64,000 bases of DNA from Phycisphaerae bacterium (lineage in GTDB: Bacteria; Planctomycetota; Phycisphaerae; UBA1845; UTPLA1), in contig JAKLKO010000001.1 in the NCBI GenBank assembly GCA_023150615.1, positions 295,356 through 359,355 on the forward strand. Reading direction: 5' to 3'. Below the pieces are notes generated by a model. It did not search any database, was not told the DNA's origin, and saw only the letters and a list, made by a program, of their open reading frames with translations. The position numbers and the translations under genes are program-made. This document shows positions 1 to 7,900 of the stretch, one piece after another (within the stretch, counting starts at the first letter, position 1; every line of letters begins with the position of its first letter).

Positions 1-188
1 GCCAGCTCCAGCTCGAGCTGCCAAAGCCGATGGCGGGCATCCTGGTATTCGCGGTGGATCTTCTGGACGCGATTGGACGCCCGGGCGGTCTGGCCGCGGA
101 GCAGGACCTCCGCGACGCCGACGCTGGTGAGCATCAGGAGCACCCAAAGCGCTCGCGGAACGGTCATCGTGCGGCCGGTATCCAGCAT
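1..188 (-). CDS. ftsL: FtsL-like cell division protein (partial, runs off the window)
   Basis: Sixty-two codons are visible; the 3' part lies outside the window. The product starts MLDTGRTMTVPRALWVLLML, a short basic N-terminus leading into one hydrophobic segment (about residues 12-28). A charged, Gln/Leu/Arg-rich stretch that looks like the start of a coiled coil follows, ending in QLELELA. This bitopic layout, and the place behind mraZ, rsmH and a LysM gene on the same strand, fit FtsL, which bridges FtsB/FtsQ and the septal synthase in other bacteria. I chose ATG at 188 because GGTGAG lies just upstream; the ATG at 167 has no ribosome site. FtsL proteins are poorly conserved, so the call rests mainly on topology and synteny. 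Confidence 0.6.
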   Translation of the reverse strand, partial: MLDTGRTMTVPRALWVLLMLTSVGVAEVLLRGQTARASNRVQKIHREYQDARHRLWQLELEL

Positions 189-285
189 CCTGCTCACCGC
201 CGTCTCAGCGTCCACAGCGACCGCGCTCGCACCGCGTGATCGGCACGAGCGACTGCGGAGTTCGAACTCCGTCGACTCCGGGTCG

Positions 286-1554
286 TCAGCGCGAGGCGAC
301 CTCCGTCGCGCCGCGCGGCGTCGCCGCCGAATCCCCGCTGCGGCGATCGTTCCCCCGCGGCCCGACCGGAACCCGGATCCTCATCCCCGGCTTGAGTCGG
401 TTAAGATCCGAGACGATGCCGCGGTTCAATTCGTAGAGTTCCCGATAGCGCCGCGCATCACCCATCTGCTGGCGGGCGATACGGCTCAGCGTGTCCTTCG
501 GCCTTACGACGTACCAACGGTACTTGCCCGCATCGGAGGCAACCGCCGCACGGGTGAGCTGTTCCGCAAGGTTGGCGGACGTCGTCGGCGAGGTTTTCGC
601 GGCGTCGGGCCGGCCGGTGTCGACCGCCGCGCGTTCAATGCTCGGCGTACCGCGCGACGCGCCGCGCGTCTGCCGCGCCGTGTCGGCCGAGGCGACGCGC
701 GTCTCCAGCCCCGATGCGTCCTGCAACAGATCAGTGATCGGCGGAAGCGTCAGCGTCTGGCCGACCTTCAGGACGTTGCGGTCCCGCAGCGTCGTGGTGT
801 TTTCGGCCATGATCCGGCGGATGAACGCTTCGCTCGATGAGCCATAGATCTTCGCGGCGATCTTCGAAATCGTGTCGCCGGGCTGAACGGTATAGGCGAT
901 CGATCCCGGGCGCGCGGTCTTTCGGGTCGATGTCGGCTCGCTGACGGAACGAAGCGGCGAATGGGTTGCGGCCTGGTCGTTCGGCGTGAGCCGGGATTCG
1001 CGTCGAGCGGTTGCCGCGTCCGCGATCGCGGTTTCGATCGTGCGATCGGTCGACTCGCGTGTCGATTCCGCCGGAAGCGCCGGGGGGATCACCCCGGACG
1101 AAGGCGGCGGCGGCTCCGGTTCGCCCGCGCCACGATCGGCGACCTGCTCGCTCGTCTTGACTGGCGGCCGATCACCGACCTGGTCGAGCAGGTTTGTATC
1201 CAGCGTCGGCAAGCCCGCAGCATCGTCCGACTCGGCCGGCGACGGCGGTCCCGCAGCCAACTCCGTCGGCTTCGGGTCATGCGACGGCGGCGTGGCATGT
1301 CGTGCGATGGTCTGGCCAGTGTCACCGGCGGGCGGCGTCGGCAGGACGTGCTCGACCGCGATCCGACCATCCTTCGAGAGCGGCGTCTCGCCCGGTCGCG
1401 CGCCCGACGTCAATCGATCGGTCGCGATCGGCGCCTGGGTGAACTGCGGCATCGCGGCGTTCTGCGGCGCGGCGCCCTTCTCCGAGAGGATGATGGCGAA
1501 GAGGATGATGAAGGCCAGGCCGACCAGCAGTCCGATTTTCGTTTCCTTGGTCAT
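286..1554 (-). CDS. Membrane-anchored protein with two LysM domains
   Basis: A 422-residue protein with one N-terminal membrane helix (about 7-24, uncleaved-looking, after MTKETK). A long Pro/Ala/Thr-rich linker (about 25-215) leads to two LysM modules at about 221-272 (YTVQPGDTISKIA at its start, VGQTLTLPP at its end) and 346-397 (YVVRPKDTLSRIA, KPGMRIRVPV). LysM modules bind N-acetylglucosamine polymers such as peptidoglycan. The protein is therefore probably a periplasmic wall-binding factor tethered to the inner membrane. It lies 57 bp downstream of rsmH and about 100 bp upstream of the ftsL-like gene, inside a division and cell-wall cluster, so a role in division or envelope maintenance is inferred. 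No catalytic domain is visible. Confidence 0.85.
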   Translation of the reverse strand: MTKETKIGLLVGLAFIILFAIILSEKGAAPQNAAMPQFTQAPIATDRLTSGARPGETPLSKDGRIAVEHVLPTPPAGDTGQTIARHATPPSHDPKPTELAAGPPSPAESDDAAGLPTLDTNLLDQVGDRPPVKTSEQVADRGAGEPEPPPPSSGVIPPALPAESTRESTDRTIETAIADAATARRESRLTPNDQAATHSPLRSVSEPTSTRKTARPGSIAYTVQPGDTISKIAAKIYGSSSEAFIRRIMAENTTTLRDRNVLKVGQTLTLPPITDLLQDASGLETRVASADTARQTRGASRGTPSIERAAVDTGRPDAAKTSPTTSANLAEQLTRAAVASDAGKYRWYVVRPKDTLSRIARQQMGDARRYRELYELNRGIVSDLNRLKPGMRIRVPVGPRGNDRRSGDSAATPRGATEVASR

Positions 1555-1611
1555 CCGCGTTTCTCCAGGCCGTTCGCTAGCTTACTGATAGTCCGCCGGC
1601 CGCGACAAGCG

Positions 1612-2511
1612 CTATCCGCACCGTTCCAGCACTCGGAGCCTCGCCGAGCGACTCCGCGGGTTCCGCTCGATCTCGTCCCGGTCCGGCACAAGTCCGCGGC
1701 GGTACAGAACTCGCCCGCGCCCTTCACGCACCAACCGGCGAAACGACTCCTTGATGAGCCGGTCCTCCGTGCTCTGGAAACTGATCAGAGCCGCGCGGCC
1801 GCCGGGACGCAGGACGTCCGGGATCTGACGAAGCAGGGCCGTGAGGCACTCGGTTTCGTGATTGACCGCGATCCGCAGCGCCAGAAACGTCCGCGTGGCG
1901 GGATGAATCCGCCCCCGCCGGTCCGCCGGACGCACCCCCACCGCATTTGCCACCAGCCGGGCCAGCAGCAAGGTGCTCTCGATCCGCGCGGATCGGCGTG
2001 CTTCACATATCGCTCTCGCAATTCTTCGGCTGTGCCGCTCCTGCGCCTGCAAGTAAAGTAGGTCCGCCAACTCCTTCTCCGACAGGTCGTTCACGAGGTC
2101 GGCCGCGGTCAGACCGCTCCGCCGGTCCAGGCGCATATCGAGCGGGCCGTCGGACTCGAAACTCAGCCCGCGGGACGGGTCGTCGAGCTGGTTGCTGCTC
2201 ACGCCGAGGTCGGCGATCAGCCCATCCGCGGTTCCCAAGCCGCGCTCCGCCAGTACTTTGCCGATCTCAGAGAAATTGGCCCGGACCAAATCGAACCGGC
2301 CGGAATAAGGCCGGAGGATCTCGGCGGCGCGGCCGAGATTGGCGTCATCGACGTCGAGACCGAGCAAACGGACCGACGGCGGCGTCCGCCGGAGCAGTTC
2401 CTGGGTGTGACCGGCGAGGCCGACTGTGCAATCGACGAGCAATCGCTCCGCTGCCGCAGCGAGCGCCACACAAACCTGCGAGACCAGCACGGGGACGTGG
2501 CTCGGGTCCAT
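1612..2511 (-). CDS. rsmH: 16S rRNA (cytosine(1402)-N4)-methyltransferase RsmH
   Basis: RsmH (MraW) transfers a methyl group from SAM to N4 of C1402 in the decoding centre of 16S rRNA. The 299-residue length is close to the family norm. Family motifs are in order: HVPVL (5-9), the SAM loop DCTVGLAGH (27-35), DLGVSSNQLD (101-110), HPATRTFLALRIAVN (203-217), SFQSTEDRLIK (244-254) and the basic RNPRSRSARLRVLE tail (283-296). Two motifs are off consensus: the SAM loop has LAGH where GGH is usual, and SFHSLEDR has become SFQSTEDR. It follows mraZ on the same strand, as in many dcw clusters, but 577 bp separate the two here and the gap holds terminator-like hairpins, so rsmH may have its own promoter. 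Confidence 0.93.
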   Translation of the reverse strand: MDPSHVPVLVSQVCVALAAAAERLLVDCTVGLAGHTQELLRRTPPSVRLLGLDVDDANLGRAAEILRPYSGRFDLVRANFSEIGKVLAERGLGTADGLIADLGVSSNQLDDPSRGLSFESDGPLDMRLDRRSGLTAADLVNDLSEKELADLLYLQAQERHSRRIARAICEARRSARIESTLLLARLVANAVGVRPADRRGRIHPATRTFLALRIAVNHETECLTALLRQIPDVLRPGGRAALISFQSTEDRLIKESFRRLVREGRGRVLYRRGLVPDRDEIERNPRSRSARLRVLERCG

Positions 2512-2637
2512 TGCAGCCGCAACGCTAGACCAACGGGCGCGAAGTCACGACTTCGTCGCCATCGAGAACCTACCGTGCGGACGCGGAGAAGACGAGGACC
2601 GCGCCGAGCGTCGAGCATGCCGGAGCGGCAATCCCCC

Positions 2638-2684
2638 AAAAGAAGTTGGCGGCTGGTTCATCGTCCTTGATGAACCGAGCCGCC
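2638..2684 (-). terminator. Rho-independent terminator-like hairpin before rsmH
   Basis: The arms 2648-2662 and 2669-2684 pair over 14 bp (GGCGGC with GCCGCC and GGTTCATC with GATGAACC, one small internal bulge) around a 6-nt loop. Read on the minus strand, the stem is followed by AACTTCTTTT. It would end transcripts coming from mraZ or from the gap about 130 bp before rsmH starts. Confidence 0.55.
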
Positions 2685-2700
2685 GAACACGGTTGACAGA

Positions 2701-2734
2701 CAAAAAGTGGGACAAGCCCGTCCCGAAGGCGGGA
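2701..2734 (-). terminator. Second terminator-like hairpin with an overlapping alternative stem
   Basis: On the minus strand GGGAC and GTCCC (2720-2724 and 2709-2713) enclose a 6-nt loop and are followed by ACTTTTTG. A competing hairpin, TCCCG-CCTT-CGGGA (2734-2721), shares the arm at 2721-2724, so only one can form at a time. Such an overlap is the usual geometry of an attenuator, but no ligand or leader peptide is evident. Confidence 0.4.
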
Positions 2735-3088
2735 GCGACCGCGTCTTCGCTCCCCAGCCCGCGAGCCGGGCTCGCCCGGACGATGGCGGTGTACGGGCAC
2801 CAGACCACCGCCCCTCACGCGGGACACGCGACCCTCGGATCCTCCGAAGTCCTGCGCGTCAGACCTCAACCAGAAGCAGTCGCTAACGACTTTGGGTTTC
2901 GCGTCACAGCGCGGTGGGGCCTTCGCCTGCACACGCGCCGACCTTGCCGCGCCGTTCGTTTCCTAGTTACCGTTCCGTGCTGTGTTCATGGCACTCTGGG
3001 CAGAGGCCGGCGAACCGACCTCCGCCCCGAGCACCGAACTCAAACCACCCGAGCCGGCGTGCGCCACGCATCGCCGCGCCGACTCGTA

Positions 3089-3574
3089 CTATTCCGGCAC
3101 CTCGCCGGATTGCCGCCGTTGTTGCTCCAGAGACCGACGGGCCCGAAGCTGCAATTCGGGAAACACGTGCCATTCGTGCTCGACCCGTCGATCATGCTCA
3201 TCGCGCCGCCGGATCTCGAGGTGGTCGCGCACGCCGCAGATAACCACGTCCCGCCCCAGCCCGGCGCGCCGGACCATCTTGTCCGGGAGCAGGACGCGTC
3301 CCTGGGGATCCGGTTCGAGCAGCACCGCGTTCGGGAAGAACTGCTGCTCGAACTGGAGGATCTCGTCGTTCGGAATAAGGTCCGTGCCGATCTGTTCCGC
3401 AAGGCGGTGAAAGTGCTTCTCGGTGTAAAGCCAGAGGGTGTTCCACGGGCGGCCCGGCACGAGGTAGAGCCGCCGGCCATCGCGATCGGGGTCGAGGGCT
3501 GCCCGCACCTGCGCCGGGATTGCGAGCCGGTTTTTCCCATCGATCGTGTGTTCATAGGTGCCTGTGAAGAGCAT
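3089..3574 (-). CDS. mraZ: Transcriptional regulator / division protein MraZ
   Basis: MraZ is a small DNA-binding protein at the head of dcw clusters; in other bacteria it represses its own operon and binds as a multimeric ring. The 161-residue product from ATG at 3574 begins MLFTGTYEHTIDGKNRLAIP, matching the family opening (FxGxYEHTxDxKxRLxIP). It continues with two AbrB-like swapped-hairpin units, the second around DPQGRVLLPDKMVRRAGL. I placed the start at 3574 because the family begins there; the frame is open further upstream to 3631 but that part has no family match. The C-terminus is Arg/Gln-rich. It is the first gene of the minus-strand division cluster. A candidate promoter with possible MraZ boxes lies 64-92 bp upstream. 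Confidence 0.93.
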   Translation of the reverse strand: MLFTGTYEHTIDGKNRLAIPAQVRAALDPDRDGRRLYLVPGRPWNTLWLYTEKHFHRLAEQIGTDLIPNDEILQFEQQFFPNAVLLEPDPQGRVLLPDKMVRRAGLGRDVVICGVRDHLEIRRRDEHDRRVEHEWHVFPELQLRARRSLEQQRRQSGEVPE

Positions 3575-3630
3575 TCTTGACCCGGAATCGATGCACGGCC
3601 CGGCAATCGCCGCCATCGACCACCATTTCA

Positions 3631-3666
3631 TGGGCGAAGACTACACTTTCACCCACCGCAATGCAA
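3631..3666 (-). promoter_or_regulatory. Candidate mraZ promoter with MraZ-box-like repeats
   Basis: On the minus strand TTGCAT (3666-3661) and TAGTCT (3643-3638) are 17 bp apart and could be -35 and -10 elements, though the -10 is a poor match. Inside and after the spacer, TGGGT (3655-3651), TGTAG (3645-3641) and GCCCA (3635-3631) recur every 10 bp. TGGGN repeats at this spacing are known MraZ operators, but only the first unit fits well. The stretch is also locally A/T-richer than its surroundings. Confidence 0.3.
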
Positions 3667-3762
3667 GAAAAAAATCGCGCGATTCTGACGCGTCCGGGTG
3701 AAAAACGTGTGGAAAACGCCGGAATCATCGGCGAATCCTAATGTTGGAGTCCGTCGGACCCG

Positions 3763-4875
3763 TCACGCCCGCACGCCCATCACGTCGGCCGCGACCGAGC
3801 GATAGAGTTCCGATAACTGCCCGACCACCATCCGCAGATCGTGCCGCTCGCGCACCACGCGTCGCGATTCACGAATCAACAGATCTCGTTGATCTGTTTT
3901 GTCCAATAGCGCCGCCGCCTTCTCCGCAAAGTCCTCGACGCGATCGGATCGCACGAGACAACCGGCGCGCGATGCCTGGAGCAGCTCGACGCACGCGGGG
4001 ATCGCATCGGCGATAACGCAGCAGCCGCACGCCAGCGCCTCGAGCACGATGTTGGGTGATCCTTCCGTTCGAGACGTGAGCGTAACCAGGTCCGCTGCCT
4101 TGAGCCACGGTATCAGGTCGTGCTGCCAACCGAGCAATCGAATCGACGACGCGGCCGGGCTGCGCGGAATCCGCGCGTGCAGCCAGTCGCGGAGTGACCC
4201 GTCGCCGATCAGCACCGCCGTAAAGTGCGCCCGCACTGCGAGCGCATCGAGCACGTCGAGCAAACGGTCCAGGCGCTTATCGGGATCGAAGCGGCCGGCC
4301 CAGACGATCAACGGCCGATCGAAAGGGATCTGGTGCGCTGCGCGATCGATGGGTTGCGCGCGATCGATTGCGTCGAGGTCAATCGGATTTCGGACAACCA
4401 CGATCCGCGAGCGAGGCAGGCCAAGGTCGTTCGCAACGTGGTCGGCGACGGCCCCGGAGTTGACCACGTGCACGTCGGACTGCCCGAGTGTCAGGGCCTC
4501 AAGAAGACGGTGCCAGCCGCGACGGACCTCGATCGTTGCGCTGCCGGTGATGACAGGGCGGATTCGATCCAGCCGGCCGACCAGCCGGGCGGCCAGATTT
4601 GCGTGAAACAGCGTGGAATGAAGCAAATCCGGGTCAAACCGGCGGATCTGACGGGCCAATTCGGCCAAGCACGCGATGTCCCGGCCATCGCGGGCATCGC
4701 ACGCGAACGTCTCGGTCCCCGTGTCCTCGAGCACGGCCGCGAGCGACCCGCGCGTCGCGAGGCAACCAACGATCGGCTGGACTCCGAATTCTGGCAGCGT
4801 GCGGGCAATTCGGACGATCCGCAGCGGTGTCCCGCCGGGCTGTAGATCCGTCACGAGCAGCATCACGCGCAGCAT
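3763..4875 (-). CDS. Family 4 glycosyltransferase (GT-B fold)
   Basis: A 370-residue glycosyltransferase, probably transferring a sugar from a nucleotide donor to a lipid-linked or polysaccharide acceptor at the cytoplasmic membrane. The N-terminal domain opens MLRVMLLVTDLQPGGTPLRI, with the Gly-rich loop typical of GT4. The C-terminal domain has VWAGRFDPDKRLDRLLD, LIGDGSLRDWL and the donor-binding E-x7-E motif EGSPNIVLE at about residues 270-278. I took ATG at 4875, where family similarity begins; the frame stays open upstream but overlaps the preceding gene. It lies 62 bp downstream of the giant FHA/chain-length-like protein on the same strand, so the two may act together in polysaccharide synthesis. 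Substrate is unknown. Confidence 0.85.
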   Translation of the reverse strand: MLRVMLLVTDLQPGGTPLRIVRIARTLPEFGVQPIVGCLATRGSLAAVLEDTGTETFACDARDGRDIACLAELARQIRRFDPDLLHSTLFHANLAARLVGRLDRIRPVITGSATIEVRRGWHRLLEALTLGQSDVHVVNSGAVADHVANDLGLPRSRIVVVRNPIDLDAIDRAQPIDRAAHQIPFDRPLIVWAGRFDPDKRLDRLLDVLDALAVRAHFTAVLIGDGSLRDWLHARIPRSPAASSIRLLGWQHDLIPWLKAADLVTLTSRTEGSPNIVLEALACGCCVIADAIPACVELLQASRAGCLVRSDRVEDFAEKAAALLDKTDQRDLLIRESRRVVRERHDLRMVVGQLSELYRSVAADVMGVRA

Positions 4876-4937
4876 CGGGCCGAATCTTGGGCGCAGCGGT
4901 CCGCGATTGCCAGCAAGCGCCGGCCGGTCCGGTGCGA

Positions 4938-7900
4938 TCAGGCGTCGGTTTGCGAGGTGGCCGTGCGCGAGCGACGGTTGGTCAGCAGCATGACCAGACC
5001 GGTGGCGATTGCGCCGATGGCGATGGACATCGGCCACGAGCGGGACAGGAATCGCTGCCGCAGGCCGATCGAAGCGGCGGCGAACTGCGGCTGGGGCGAC
5101 GCGGCGGGTGGCGGCGGCGTCATCTCGCTGAGACGCTGGTCGAGTGCGTCGCGTTCGGCCCGCAGGCGGCGGACCTCGACATCCTGCGCGGTCATCGCGA
5201 GTCGTGCCTGATCGAGTGCATCGGCGCGCGCCGTCCACTTCGAGACCGCCTCGTCGGCGACGAACATGGCCTGCAGTGCATCAGCACGGGTCTTTTCCGC
5301 GTCAGCCAGGACGCGCTTGAGCGTCGCCACCTGTTCGGCCCGCCGAGAGCCGGATTTCTCGACGACCTGCTGCTTGAGATAGTCCTCAATCCGCTGGCGC
5401 CGCTGCGCGAGCTTGCGGCCCAGGTCGCGGAGCTTCTTGCCGAGGGCATCCAGCTTGACGTTGTCCTTAGGATTCAGCGCCTTGGCAACGCCGACGAGAT
5501 CGCTTCGCGCGCGCCGGCACGGCATCACGTGCTTCTTCAGCGCGCCTTCGATCACGCGGCGTTTAGTCAACTCCGGTCCGGCGCGGCTGATTGGATCCAA
5601 GCGGCGCTCGATTTCCGCCAGTGCGCTTCGGGATTGAGCCGAAAAGGACCGCAGCGCCGCTTCCGCGTCGGACTGCACCTTGAGCAGTTCGGAAGGATCG
5701 GACGAGCCGTTCCACGCCGTGAGGTCCGACTGAGTCTTCGTCCACGCCGCAGCGAGCGCCTCGGCGCTCCGCGTGAGCTGGTTGATCGACTCGGCAAGCT
5801 GCTGCAGCGGCTCGGCCACGGCGGCGTCGGTCACGCTGCGCTGCTGCGCATCGACGGCCTCGGCGAAGGCGGCAAACTCCTTCTGTGCGTCGGCCAGCTT
5901 ACGCGACGCGACGGCGAAGACACGGCCGAGTTCGGATTGGTAGGTCAGGGCCTCGCTGCGGCGCTGTTCCCGGGCGCCGACGTATTCCTCGTCCGCGTCG
6001 AGCGTCTTCTGGAGCTCGTCGGCGGGCACGTCTGCCGACACGTCGGTCGAGGATTCCATCGTTCGAAGCGCCTCGGCGGCCCGCGCGACGGCCTGTTCGG
6101 CGGAAACAAGGGCCTCGCGACGACGTGCCTTCTCCTCCGTCACCGCCTTCAATTCCTCCGCCGAGCGGTCGTCCTTGATCGAGTTCGACAGCTCGCTGAG
6201 CTTCTGTTCAGCCGTTGCGAGCTTCCCGTCAACCGACTCGCGCTCTCGGCGGAGCGACTGAAGCTCGTCCTCGTCGGCCGGCGAGGCGGAGACCGGCTCG
6301 GCGCATGCCGATGCGTACGCGCGGGCGAGCGCCTCAACCGCGGCAGGAGTTGGCCCTTCGATCCGGATGGCTGCCCCGTCGAGATTCGGCTCCACGCGCA
6401 ACGCGCCGCTCGCGGCCGACGCCGCGAGATCGATTCCGGCAAGGCGCGACGCGGCGTGCAGGACGTCGGGGTTTGTGATGCGCGCGGCGTGCTCGCGAAG
6501 CGCGGCTTCGTCAAGCCCGTCGAATCGGAGGATGCCTGCCGACGGGGCCGCCGGCATCGCAATCCATGCAATCGCGCCGACAAGGACCCCGAATAGCAGC
6601 GTCAATCCCCATCGCGCCCATCGGCGACCGCTCGACGACCCCTCGGCCGAAACAGTGGCCGGCTCGGCGGGACCCTCGACCGCAACGTCCGCGTCGTCGA
6701 GCACCTCAAGCTCATCCTCGACGGTCGCCGTGTCGACCGTCGAACGCGCGTCGGCTCGATCGCTTCGGGTGGAAATCGCCACCGGTTCGGCGCTGCGTGC
6801 TCCCGCAGCAACCATCGGCGCAGCGGCGGACCGCGCCCGCCATTCCCGCTCCAGCGAGGCGAGGCGGGCCTGCTCGCGCTCGAGTGCGACGCGCTGCCGG
6901 TCCAGTTGCGCGCTCGTCTCCGACTGCAACGACTCGGCCTGCGACAGGGCCGCCTGCCGGCGCCCGAGGTCCTCGATCTGTGCATCGACGTCGGAGCGGA
7001 GCGCGGCAAGCTCGCGTTCCTGCGCCATGCGGCGCTCGGCCAGTTCGCGATCGAAGGCGGTCCGACGCTCCCGCAGCTCGGCTTCGAGCGACGACAGGCG
7101 CCCCGCGATTTCGCGCTCGACCTGCGCGAGCCGCGATTCGGCCTCGGCGCGACGCTGATCCAGTTCGGTCACGATCTTCGAATCGGTCGCGGCGCGATCG
7201 GCCTGCGCGCGCCCGCGGAGTTCCTTCTCAATCACGGCCTTGCGGCGCTCGAATTCCCGCTCCAACTCCGCCTCACGTGCCGCGAACGACTCGCGCCATC
7301 GCGCCTCGATCTCGACGCCCTTGAGTCTCGCGGCCCGCAGTTCGTCCTCCGCGCGGCGGCGCAGTGCTGCGACCGCCTCGCGATCCTGCTCCATCTGGTG
7401 CGTCCACTCGGCCATCTGGCACCGGAGTTCGTCGCGCTCGCGCGCGACGTCGAGCGTGGCCGCCTCAAGTTCACGGCAGCGCGCCTGCCACTGGGCTTCA
7501 TGCTGTGAAATCTGCTGCGTCCGCGCCTCCAGCGCGCGGTCGTGGGCGATCAGGGCCTCTTCCTGCCGGCGAAGCTCGTCCCGCTGCGCGGCGAGTTGAC
7601 CCGAGAGGAGCCGCAACTGATCGGCCTCCGCGGCCCCGCTCTGCTGCGCTTCGAGAAGCTGGCGTCGCTGGGCATCGATGGCGTCCAGTTCCTCCTCCAG
7701 GCGCGCCTGCAACACGCGGCAATGTGCGGATCGCGCATCGGCGTCACGCTCGCGCGCCGCCACCGCCCGTTCGCGGTCCTCGAGTTGTTGCAGGCCCGCC
7801 GAGTAGGTGCGCCGGTGCTGCTCGAGTTCATTCTGGGCGGCTTCGAAGCGATCCGTGGCCTCCGCGAGTTCGCGCTCCTCTTCGGCGAATCGCGCGCGAT

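Larger units (their letters stand above)
2512..3088. other. 577-bp gap between mraZ and rsmH with structured, possibly transcribed sequence
   Basis: No convincing gene is present in either strand. Read on the minus strand (the direction of mraZ and rsmH), the gap holds several GC-rich inverted repeats. One is an almost perfect CCGGGC/GCCCGG repeat near 2766-2779. The far end carries the two terminator-like hairpins listed separately. It could be a long 3' or 5' leader, an attenuator, or an unrecognised small RNA of about 300 nt ending at the terminators. I looked for RNase P, tmRNA and SRP RNA core motifs and found none. Confidence 0.5.

Noticed and set aside
961-2061. Plus-strand open frame over the LysM and rsmH genes
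   Set aside because: It is an Arg-rich complement of real minus-strand genes with full family motifs; typical of high-GC antisense frames.
2512-3088. RNase P RNA, tmRNA or SRP RNA in the mraZ-rsmH gap
   Set aside because: Core motifs of each (for example the RNase P GAGGAAAGTCC block) are absent from both strands.
3746-3761. Hairpin after the glycosyltransferase gene
   Set aside because: Six-bp stem with one G-T pair, a 3-nt loop and no T-tract; too weak to call a terminator.
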